A DNA stretch of 64,000 nt from assembly GCA_032718475.1 (NCBI GenBank), contig JAUCBJ010008186.1, positions 1 through 64,000 on the forward strand, read 5' to 3'. Of the stretch, positions 51,625 to 59,972 are shown piece by piece (the stretch's first letter is position 1; every line of letters begins with the position of its first letter). This DNA is from Nemertoderma westbladi (Eukaryota > Xenacoelomorpha > Nemertodermatida > Nemertodermatidae). The position numbers and the translations under genes are program-made. The notes under the pieces were generated by a model. That model was not told where the DNA came from and made no database searches. It saw nothing but the letters and a program-made list of their open reading frames with translations.

Positions 51625-52417
51625 ACAGACAATATATTCTGTTCATCTTAATTTGTGATGACATCGTTTATTGTTTTGGTTAGAAAATCCCATCCCTAAT
51701 CGTCACCTTCCTTTAAGTCGATTTTTTTAGTTCTGAAATAATCGATAAAAACTGTTTATTTGTTAAAACGAGATGCCTCAATTTACTTTTTATTCTGTTT
51801 TTTGACAACTAAATATACAGTACAGGCCACCAGAAAACGCAGATTTGTACAATTGTGAACACATTTTGTTCCAGTCTAATGTAATGTTGTTGAATGGGAC
51901 AATTGACCATAATTGAACATATTTGAATTGGCAACAACCACAATTTTTTCGCCAAAGGATACATTTGAATACTTTTGTAACGCTTAGTAATCTGGAAACT
52001 CTCTGTAGTTTGCCGCGTTATGGTCAGGTCAGGTATTCTAGGTCATTGATCAAGAAAACTTGCCACCTCCATGCAGCATAAAGGAGGTGCCACCTGTAGC
52101 TGCATAGACCCTCTTACTAGGGCAAATCTGGTCCTGTAACTAGGACCCCCTTCGTTCTGGGATAAGGACGCCCTTGGTCCTGGATTAAGGACCCATATAC
52201 TTGGCTGCAGGGGTATATGGCCTGACCAGGCAGATGGTGATCTACCAATGGCTGGTCAGGAGTAGAGTGTTCTCATGTCCACTCTGAGAGCACTTCACTG
52301 CGACCTGCACCTGGCAGCAAGGGTACAGGGCATGACCCAGCAGATGAGCTGCAACAGCCAATGGTGGGTCATGTGCGCCAGAGTAGATATGGGTGATGGG
52401 CCTCATATCTGACTCCA

Positions 52418-53640
52418 TTGCAACACCCACCCTGTGGAATGGCAAACCAGGGTGCGGTATTTGCCCCGAGAGCTGACTCGGCAAAAAAGCACCCCCCAAC
52501 CCCCACTATGGATTACATTAGCAATGCGGAGGTCCGGCCACTAGAGGCCAGTGGAATTACCGGACACAATCGGCCTCACAGGCGTCAGTTAACTCCTGAC
52601 CGGCTGCCTGTCTCACCCCCTACTGGAGAGAGAGCAGCCAACAATTCTTTGAGTCCCTTTCCTGATGACCTTTCTGGCCCAAACCCAGGGTCACCAGGGA
52701 GGCCAGATTGTGATGGGGAGAGGGATTCTGGAGTTGGGGGCTACTCTCATGTTCCACCCCGACCAACAAAGCCATTGGTGAATCTGAGGCAAGTTACTAG
52801 ACTAGCCTCAGTAAACACCCTAACACTCGGGTCCCCAATGCGACAAGGTGAGCTGACTGCCTTGGCAGATAAGCTTTCTCTTAGCGCAGTGGGTGTTCAA
52901 GAGCACCGAATGCAGACTGGACATACTGATGAGGTTCTGATTAAGGACATGGGGGCGGTTGGCGACTCGCCCTCGCGTCAGCAGATGATAGTGGCAATGG
53001 TGGAATTGGTCTATTGATGAATCCAACTGCACATGCAGCATTGGACAAAATAGACCAAATCTCTAACCGCATCATCCGTTGCCACTTCTCATGTTCTGGA
53101 AGACTGGCTAAGAAGTTTCCTAAGGTGGTTCTGATTGTGTGCTACTCTCCAACTAGTGTTGCCCCTGTAGATGAGGTGGAAAATTTCTACCACAATCTAC
53201 AAGCAGCTACGGTACTGATGGAGTGGATCAGCATGCATTCTTAACATTCCTGGGAGACTTTAATGCAAGTCTGCATCAATCACCTACATCGCCCTGGGTC
53301 TATAGCAATAGTGTTAACCGAAATTCTGTCCATCTTCAGGATTTTATCTCTGGAAATGGATTGTTTTCGGCTGGAACCCAGTTCAAGAAGCGAACTGGAA
53401 AGCTATGGACTCATAGTGGACCCAGTGGTCACAAGTCCCAGATAGACCATGTTCTGTTTCGTAGGAAATACAGGAGCTCTATACAAGACTGTAATGCATT
53501 TACACTTCGACCCTTCTCCAGTGATCACCGCCTTATTGTGGCCAAGGTAAGACTTAGTCTGCGTGCTAGCAGAACAACGAAATCTGCCTTGCCGCGGCAT
53601 GACTGGTCCTCTATGTTGCAACAGCCAAGTGTGAGATCCA
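52418..53640 (+). pseudogene. LINE A endonuclease region, frameshifted
   Basis: The first frame (52418-53017) has a Pro-rich leader and then RLASVNTLTLG, ALADKLSLSAVGVQEHRM. A frameshift near 53000 leads to 53014-53244 with LIVCYSPTSV. Another near 53220 leads to the frame with TFLGDFNASLH, KLWTHSGPSGHKSQIDHVLF and FSSDHRLIVAK. These are the blocks of an apurinic-type LINE endonuclease, including DFN, IDH and SDH. The last frame continues to 53640, where LINE C interrupts it, and resumes at 59974. Confidence 0.85.
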
Positions 53641-53877
53641 TTTTCATTTCATTTCATTTCATTTGTTTTAATCAATTTACTTGACATAGTAAAATTGCAC
53701 AATTGTACAAGGGTAAGTAAGCATTAAATAAAATAAAAAAAAGGAAACAAAGCACAGATATCAGTTAATAACATAGCAATATATATGGACTAGGGTAGCT
53801 GTTAGAATCTGAGTACACGAAAGTGAGGTGGGGCGAGCCATGGTAGTAGGTGGGTGGTGATGTGTGACATGTCATTT

Positions 53878-56800
53878 TCATTTGACATTATAGAATTCCA
53901 TGATACGGGCGCGTTTTTGATTGATGTTAGTGTTTTGTAGTCGGAAGCAGTTCTGTATGAAGTTTGCATTATGGAAATCATTTTGTGAGGGGCTGGCAGT
54001 GCAGATACGCTCAGTGATGGATGTAGTTCTATATTTGAAGTTTATAATTGAACGTAGCTGTGGCAGGGGGTATGTGGCCAGTGCTCTGTGGTATCCACTT
54101 GAAATTCCCTTACGTAAGTGGGAGTTACCCATGTTGAGTTGTGAGGCAATGCGGAAAGGTAACTGTAGCTCGAGACTGGGGCATTCAAGTGTTCTAACTA
54201 AGGTTCTATAGCAACTCCGATAGGCAATGATCGATAATGGTGGGGTCCCTGAGAGTAGATAGAGTGTATTATTCTCCAAATAGTTCCCAAGAAGTAAGAG
54301 GCCACGTTGCACCTTGCGGTGGTAGGCGTCGAGTTTGTCGATATCCTTTCGGCGTAGGGATCCAATAGTCAGAGTTAATCTGTAGATTATGACAGGGACG
54401 GCGAGTGTGTTCCACATCTTAAAGATGGTCTCTAAGTTGAGCCACCTTGCTGTCCATCCTTTGGTATGGAAAACTTGCGACATCATGGCTATTGTCTGGA
54501 TAACATCGTGGAGGTTGCTAGCGGGGTTAGAATTTCCCAGTTTGTGTCCGAGGAATTTCAGATGGTCCGACATTTGGATTAGTGATCCGTTGACTGTAAT
54601 GAAACATTCCTTGTGGGTCATATAGTTACGGTTTAGGATCGTCCATTTTGTTTTCTTCATGTCGATTTGGAGGGATACCTGAGCGGCTTCCTGTATGAGT
54701 ATTTCGCACATCTTCTCGACGGATTTAAGCGAGGTTCCCAGGAGTAGGTAATCATCAGCATAGGCCACTGTACCAAGCCAGGATGTGTCAATTCGGCATC
54801 CGAGGTTACTATGTTCTATTCTGCTTAAGATGTTGGAGGTGTAAAGATTGTAGAGGATAGGTGAGATGAGTGATCCCTGTTTCAATCCCCGCGAGACTTT
54901 TATTGGAGTTGGGTCGACTAGATCGCCGAATTTGAGGAAGATTTTGCTCGATCCAAAGTAAGCTAAGATAAGGCAAATAATGTAAGGATTAACATTGTTG
55001 TTCAGCATCTTTTCTACTAAGATAGTGTGGTCGACGTTATCGAAAGCCGCCTCAATGTCAAGTTGGCAAACGTATACTGGCGATCCTTTCGAAGTGTATT
55101 GTTCCACCGTTTCCAGTATTGTAGCGACTACTATGTCAGTGCTGTGTTTTTTCTTGTAGGCAGTTTGGTTCCCATGTGAGGTCAAGTTGTTTAGATAGTC
55201 AGATAGAAGGATATGTTCGAGCACCTTGGCAAGTAGGCTGATGGATGAGACGGGCCTGTATGATGTAGGTTCTAGGGTAGAGCGACCCTTTCCTTTGTAG
55301 ATACTTGATATCACTGTATGACCAAATGTAGAGGGGACCTCTTTGAGAGTGAGACAGCAGTTGATGAGTCGAGCAAGTGTGATTAGATCAGGATTAAGGG
55401 ATAGGAGGTGTTCAACTGTCATAGATACATAGTCAGGGGCCTTGCCCCTGGAGAGTGAAGATATCGCCCGTTTAACTGCAAGGGGGGTTATGGTTGGTGG
55501 GATAGATGATCTGCACTGCTGTTCTAGAATATCATGGATGTTTTGGAGTTTGGCTGCATCTTTCATTGTGGTTGAACTGAACTTTTCCTCATTGTGTTTG
55601 CGAATAATTGATTGCATTTCCGGGTTGAGGGGCTGATTGTCTTTTCGATTAATGTTGCTCCAGAAATACTGTGGGTTCAATGTTCGTTTAGAGCACCAGC
55701 GGCGGGCGGTGTTCGCAACAAGGTTTGTGTGGAGGAAGTTTCTGAGGCGTCTAGTGGACCGCTTAGATTCTTTAAAAGATTCACCGGACGGGTGATTGTC
55801 ATCCTTCCCATGTGATACCCAAATTTTGTAAAGGTCCTTAGTTGTTTTACTACGTTGGTCAAGTAACTGTGAGCGTATTCTGATGTTCTTTGTCTTCTTG
55901 TTCACCTTAATCGTGGGTATGTGGAGTATAGCTGCAGCCATGATAACGGATTGAATGGTATCGCAAATATTATCAAGTTCTGACTTGGGGGAGCTACACT
56001 CTAGAAGGTGATGAAGATCTTTTTGAAGTACTGATAATCCTTCATCCACAGCTGATTTGTATAAGTCCCGTTGCGCGGTTGTTGCTCTGTTCCAAGCAAA
56101 TTTATGTTGCCGTACCTTCTTGTGTGGGTTTTCTGTTGGGTTGGTTATAGGTTGGCATATCTTGAAATGGGCAGTGATAGGTGTGTGATCGGATAGGTTG
56201 TTGGAAGGGTCGTGCTCGTATACCCGGCCATTGGTGAAAGAGTTTAGACAGTTACTGGAGGTGACTATGTGATCGAGGTAAGATTCGCCGTGTGCCCCTT
56301 TGAGTGTTACACATGGTCCTTGGAAGGCTGCATGAGTGTCAGCTGCCACTAAGCTGTTTGTACGTAAAAAGTTATTGAGGAGGTGGCCCCTTTCGGAGCA
56401 TCCATGTTGACTTGTTCTGGGTCCTTGTAGATTGCCTAGATCTGCATTGAAGTCAGCGAGGATGAGTGGGGTTGCCATTGGATACAAGTTAATAAGGGCT
56501 CGGAGGCGTCCAAGGAACTCATGATATAAGTATATCTCTTTACCGGAATCTGGGGCGTAGGAAGACAGTATGAGGTAGTATGAGTTGCTACCTACCAGCT
56601 GAGCCAGTACTCCAACAGTTTCATCTCCTGAAGTAATTTTTACCGGCTCGGATTTCAGGGTTCTCTTTTTAATGTATAAAGCGGATCCACCGGCTCCTCT
56701 ACGTCTGTTGGGGTTGCTCATAAGTTCACTAGTTATACTTACGCAGTGGAAGCGACCGTCCAATGGCCGTAAGGTAGTCCTGCACTCGATATCATCAAGC

Positions 56801-57021
56801 CAGTGTTCCTGTATGGCGACGATGTCACAAGAGTTGAGAAGTTGCTGTATGTAGTAAGTGTTTGAAGAAAATCCCCTGGTGTTTAATGTGGCCATCCTAA
56901 TAGAGTTTGAGTTTGACAATTTGCTACTGGTTTGCAGTTTAATAGAGCATTCTGGTGGTTTATTATGCATTGGTTGGGGCAATTCCTGTTGGCTCTCCGT
57001 GGGTATGTTGGGGTTAAACAT
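53878..57021 (-). CDS. LINE C ORF2: endonuclease plus reverse transcriptase
   Basis: Intact 1047-residue protein. It nicks target DNA and copies element RNA by target-primed reverse transcription. The N-terminal apurinic-type endonuclease (about 40-285) keeps Asn47 (TLNTRGF), Glu72 (IQEHW), SSYAPDSG, Asp190/Asn192 (LADFNADLG), Asp250 (YLDHIV) and Asp278-His279 (SDH). The RT domain (about 510-800) has SYRPVSSISLLAKVLE, catalytic Asp655 in CQLDIEAAFDNVDH, RGLKQGSLISP and the YADD box (Asp756-Asp757). The C-terminal region lacks an obvious RNase H or zinc knuckle. Its ATG overlaps the ORF1 stop in ATGTTTAA, which suggests translation by termination-reinitiation. L2/CR1-like by overall pattern; the exact clade is not determined. 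Confidence 0.95.
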   Translation of the reverse strand: MFNPNIPTESQQELPQPMHNKPPECSIKLQTSSKLSNSNSIRMATLNTRGFSSNTYYIQQLLNSCDIVAIQEHWLDDIECRTTLRPLDGRFHCVSITSELMSNPNRRRGAGGSALYIKKRTLKSEPVKITSGDETVGVLAQLVGSNSYYLILSSYAPDSGKEIYLYHEFLGRLRALINLYPMATPLILADFNADLGNLQGPRTSQHGCSERGHLLNNFLRTNSLVAADTHAAFQGPCVTLKGAHGESYLDHIVTSSNCLNSFTNGRVYEHDPSNNLSDHTPITAHFKICQPITNPTENPHKKVRQHKFAWNRATTAQRDLYKSAVDEGLSVLQKDLHHLLECSSPKSELDNICDTIQSVIMAAAILHIPTIKVNKKTKNIRIRSQLLDQRSKTTKDLYKIWVSHGKDDNHPSGESFKESKRSTRRLRNFLHTNLVANTARRWCSKRTLNPQYFWSNINRKDNQPLNPEMQSIIRKHNEEKFSSTTMKDAAKLQNIHDILEQQCRSSIPPTITPLAVKRAISSLSRGKAPDYVSMTVEHLLSLNPDLITLARLINCCLTLKEVPSTFGHTVISSIYKGKGRSTLEPTSYRPVSSISLLAKVLEHILLSDYLNNLTSHGNQTAYKKKHSTDIVVATILETVEQYTSKGSPVYVCQLDIEAAFDNVDHTILVEKMLNNNVNPYIICLILAYFGSSKIFLKFGDLVDPTPIKVSRGLKQGSLISPILYNLYTSNILSRIEHSNLGCRIDTSWLGTVAYADDYLLLGTSLKSVEKMCEILIQEAAQVSLQIDMKKTKWTILNRNYMTHKECFITVNGSLIQMSDHLKFLGHKLGNSNPASNLHDVIQTIAMMSQVFHTKGWTARWLNLETIFKMWNTLAVPVIIYRLTLTIGSLRRKDIDKLDAYHRKVQRGLLLLGNYLENNTLYLLSGTPPLSIIAYRSCYRTLVRTLECPSLELQLPFRIASQLNMGNSHLRKGISSGYHRALATYPLPQLRSIINFKYRTTSITERICTASPSQNDFHNANFIQNCFRLQNTNINQKRARIMEFYNVK

Positions 57022-58993
57022 ACTGTCTGCTGGTGGGCCTCTGTCGTGGGTGGGTGTGGTGGTCAGTTGGCCTGCTCACTGAGGTCACCGGCTGGTTGTA
57101 GCTTAGCTGCTTGTTATATCTGTGTCCTTCTTTGTACACCCAGTACCGACATGTAATTCCTTCTGGCCAGAAGTTAGTCCCAGTTACGAAGTCCGCAGCA
57201 TTAGAATCCAAGGAAACTTTCATGTTTTTTGAGTTTCTGTGTCTATTGATTCGGGTGGTGATACGGTGGATTGTGATTTGCTTGGATTGCAGATAGTCGA
57301 TGACTTCCTCCTCTGAATTGGCGATGTTCACACCGTCGATATAAAGTACAGAGATATTTGGGTGTTTTGCGTTGGTGGTGTACTTGGTGTACCTTTGTGT
57401 CGTACTTGGATTGTGTGGCATGGGTTGGCGTTCCCGTTTGGTTGACATAGCTCCTCTAAGTGTGTTCCTTATTGGCTGGTTGTAGTTTTTATTTTGAAAC
57501 TGATTTAATGGAGTGTGGTGGGAGTGCAGTGATGTGGTGTCCGCTATGTGCTCTTTGGGTTTTGGGTGGCAGGGTGCTGGCTCGCTATATCCCGGTCTCT
57601 GTGGTGCATCCAGGAGAGGTATGTATATGTTAGATGTCTTTATAGTACCGGTATGGTTTTTGTTGTAATCATTATACGGCCTGTTGAGTGGTTTTCTCGG
57701 TTTTGATCTTGGATTAGTCCAAGTTGTGGTTTGGAAGGAGTTGATGCTGTCAGAAGAGGCTGGCGAACACTCATCCAGTGTTACAAATTCTCCTTCAGAG
57801 TCAGTTACCGTTGGTAATAGAAGTGGCTCTGGGGTTTTGGCTTCCCGCCATCTATTGTTGGTGGCACATATGTTGGTTTGTTTCTCCTGGGTTGGTTCGA
57901 TAGCTCGGGATGAGATGTTACCGAGGGAGGAGGTTGTTTTGGGTTTGTTAGGTACTTGGTTCTTGATTGTATTTCGATGGCTGCATTTTTCCATTGTGGG
58001 GGGAGTTGTCTCCAGTCGATGTTGCAGGACAGTTCTAATGTCTCGCTCCAGGTTTAGCTCCTCCTGGAGATTACGGTTCTGCTGCTTTAGGGTAGCGACA
58101 TCGGTTTCAAGGATGCATATCCGTGTTTGTATGACAGATAGGCTAGATACAAGGTCGTTCCGTAGACCTGTGATAGTTATTTCACTTTCTGGTGCCTGCT
58201 CTGCTCTACGTAGTCTCTTTTTGCACGACTCTGTGAATGTTTTCTCGCTTTTGCATCGAAGCAGTTCTAGGATATCGACAGCTAGTTCGTGTTCTGATAG
58301 GCGTGGTCTCAATTGCCATGTTAAGCTCTGAACTGGGGACATTAATTTCATTACCTCATCCATTAGCTTTTTGCGAGTTGAGATGTTTGTGTCTTGTGGT
58401 TTAAGTGATATTTTATGGATGGCTACTTTTCGCGGCTCTTGCAGGAGGCCATAATCCCATACCTCGTCTATGTTTTTGTGTGCATTGTCGAATCGAGAAG
58501 ACGTGGTCGGTGGTGCTATCAGTGTTGTTTGTGAAACTGGGTTCACTGGGAATGTATCAATTTTAACTTGGGAGATGCATTTCTCTAACCACTTACGCAG
58601 TTGGGTAGAGTTAGAGTATTCTGGACGTATGACTCTGCTCCCAGTAGCAAGAGCTAATGAGTAAAGGCATACAAAACCACCGCAGTCATGTCCATTGTTT
58701 TGACCTGGGAATGGTCGTTTATGGTTTTTATCTACCTTCCAGTCTTCAGGAGTGCCGCGCACCATGTTTATGATGTTTAGTAAATTGCAGATAGATTGTG
58801 TGATTATGTGATCGGATCTCACCCTCCCTAGGCTACTTAGAGAGTATACCTTTTTCTCAGCTAAATTAGCAACATGCAATATGAAGTGTTTTCTTCGGCA
58901 GTCTGGAAAAAACATCAAGGGCGTAGTGGTTGGGTTGCATGTATTTGTGATGTATGTTATAGCACTTGCAGTGTCAAACGATGTTTGGCGCAA
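57014..58993 (-). CDS. LINE C ORF1, main part: Ulp1-like, coiled coil, RRM-like
   Basis: About 659 residues in frame with three regions. Residues 25-140 resemble a Ulp1/SENP (C48) cysteine peptidase: PLMFFPDCRRKHFILHV with His36, a strand ending in LSSLG where the catalytic Asp is expected but Ser53 is found, and PGQNNGHDCGGFVCLYSLAL with Gln98 and Cys104. Residues about 286-328 form a coiled coil (ILETDVATLKQQNRNLQEEL). Residues 547-627 resemble the RNA-binding domain of LINE ORF1 proteins (VLYIDGVN..., FWPEGITCRYW). The annotated start is a TTG at a frameshift, not a real initiation codon; the frame should be fused to 58974-59957. The RNA-binding role is family knowledge; protease activity is doubtful without Asp. 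Confidence 0.8.
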   Translation of the reverse strand: MRQTSFDTASAITYITNTCNPTTTPLMFFPDCRRKHFILHVANLAEKKVYSLSSLGRVRSDHIITQSICNLLNIINMVRGTPEDWKVDKNHKRPFPGQNNGHDCGGFVCLYSLALATGSRVIRPEYSNSTQLRKWLEKCISQVKIDTFPVNPVSQTTLIAPPTTSSRFDNAHKNIDEVWDYGLLQEPRKVAIHKISLKPQDTNISTRKKLMDEVMKLMSPVQSLTWQLRPRLSEHELAVDILELLRCKSEKTFTESCKKRLRRAEQAPESEITITGLRNDLVSSLSVIQTRICILETDVATLKQQNRNLQEELNLERDIRTVLQHRLETTPPTMEKCSHRNTIKNQVPNKPKTTSSLGNISSRAIEPTQEKQTNICATNNRWREAKTPEPLLLPTVTDSEGEFVTLDECSPASSDSINSFQTTTWTNPRSKPRKPLNRPYNDYNKNHTGTIKTSNIYIPLLDAPQRPGYSEPAPCHPKPKEHIADTTSLHSHHTPLNQFQNKNYNQPIRNTLRGAMSTKRERQPMPHNPSTTQRYTKYTTNAKHPNISVLYIDGVNIANSEEEVIDYLQSKQITIHRITTRINRHRNSKNMKVSLDSNAADFVTGTNFWPEGITCRYWVYKEGHRYNKQLSYNQPVTSVSRPTDHHTHPRQRPTSRQYV

Positions 58994-59957
58994 TTTTTTG
59001 ACAAAGTGCCGAGTCTATACAACCAATGGTGCTGATCTGTCGTCCCAGGATCGAGAGAAACGAGTCGATGATCAGAGTTGAAAGATTACTTTCGTCGTCG
59101 AAGTAGTCCCAGTCGGGATCGCTGGGCTTAAGTAAGACTAACCCGTGTGTTCCAGGTTGGGCCGTTGCTGCTAGGACCACGGCTTCTTCATTAAAACCCT
59201 TTATTTCGTCGGGAAACACTGGTACAAATTCCCCTTGGTTAGGGCAGTTCGTATCCTGTCCCTGGTTGTGACTGGTATTTATGATGTTGGATAATGCTAC
59301 ATCTGTCTCGTTAACTATGGGGTAAATTGTGTCAGTGATGTCATTGGCAGTCACAGTGGTGGCGACGGGGTGTGGTAAGAAAGGTTGTTTTGGATGGATT
59401 GGTACGCTGATTAGTGGGGACTCGGGATGGTTGATGTTTGTGGGTGGCAGTACCGGTAGTGTGGTTTCATGTGCATGTGGTGTCTCAGTAAGTGGGGAGT
59501 TAGTTTCAATGTGATTGGGTTCTACAATAGCTACGGAAGGACAAGTTATATCAGTGTTCAAAACACAGTTATAATAATTATCATTAATACTAAAACCAGT
59601 ATCAAACCTCGAATGCCCCATTGTCCTTGTGGAATCACAGCTGCTGGTGGCTCTGGTTTTGTCCATCGCCGCGTTACCCGCTCCGGTTCTCGTCGTAGTC
59701 GGGGAACCCGCTCCGGTTCTCGTCGTAGTCGGGGAACCCGTTCCAGTACTCGCCGTAATCGGGGAACCCGTTACGGTTCTCGTCGGAGAAAATGCTCCGG
59801 TTCTCGTCGTAGTCGGGGAACCCGCTCCGGTTCTCATTGTAGTCGGGGAACCCGCTCCAGTTCTCGTCGTATTCGGGGAACCCATTCCAGTACTCGCCGT
59901 AATCGGGGAACCCGCTCCGGTTCTCGTCATAGTCGGGGAACCCGCTCCGATTCTCAT
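58974..59957 (-). CDS. LINE C ORF1, N-terminal part with repeat leader
   Basis: Residues 1 to about 110 are encoded by the minisatellite (GAGSPTTTRT-type decapeptides). After it comes a polar region and then the start of the peptidase-like domain (DDESNLSTLIIDSFLSILG). The frame ends shortly after a run of six A (CAAAAAATT near 58996-59004); a +1 shift there joins it to the main ORF1. A plausible native start is the Met in MDKT or MGHS just after the repeats, making the repeats 5'UTR; the Met at 59957 lies inside the last repeat unit. Confidence 0.65.
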   Translation of the reverse strand: MRIGAGSPTMTRTGAGSPITASTGMGSPNTTRTGAGSPTTMRTGAGSPTTTRTGAFSPTRTVTGSPITASTGTGSPTTTRTGAGSPTTTRTGAGNAAMDKTRATSSCDSTRTMGHSRFDTGFSINDNYYNCVLNTDITCPSVAIVEPNHIETNSPLTETPHAHETTLPVLPPTNINHPESPLISVPIHPKQPFLPHPVATTVTANDITDTIYPIVNETDVALSNIINTSHNQGQDTNCPNQGEFVPVFPDEIKGFNEEAVVLAATAQPGTHGLVLLKPSDPDWDYFDDESNLSTLIIDSFLSILGRQISTIGCIDSALCQKIAPNIV

Positions 59958-59970
59958 TGTAGTCGGTGAA
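59672..59970 (-). repeat. 30-bp minisatellite at the 5' end of LINE C
   Basis: About 10 units; the plus-strand unit is CCGGTTCTCGTCGTAGTCGG followed by GGAACCCGCT, with variants. It is inside the element, because removing everything from 53641 to 59970 restores the target. It shares the 30-bp length, 5' position and the words CCCCG and ACCGG (minus strand) with the LINE D array. Like mouse L1 monomers it may carry promoter activity; that is inference. Confidence 0.85.
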
Positions 59971-59972
59971 CC

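Larger units (their letters stand above)
53641..59970 (-). mobile_element. LINE family C, nearly intact, inserted in LINE A
   Basis: A 6.33-kb minus-strand insertion. The 5' side (59970) is a 30-bp minisatellite; then ORF1 (with one frameshift), ORF2 (intact), a 240-bp 3'UTR and a 3' tail of (TGAAA)n at 53641-53664, similar to L2/CR1-type tails. CCA occurs on both sides (53638-53640 and 59971-59973). Joining the flanks restores the A frame as VRSSFTLQL. It is the youngest layer in this nest and the only element here with a complete ORF2. Confidence 0.92.

Noticed and set aside
48847-51664. Open frames of 200-530 codons in the 30-bp satellite
   Set aside because: Pure repeat translation in several frames on both strands; no non-repeat domain.
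57684-58331. Plus-strand 215-codon frame opposite LINE C ORF1
   Set aside because: Antisense shadow of ORF1; no recognisable domain.
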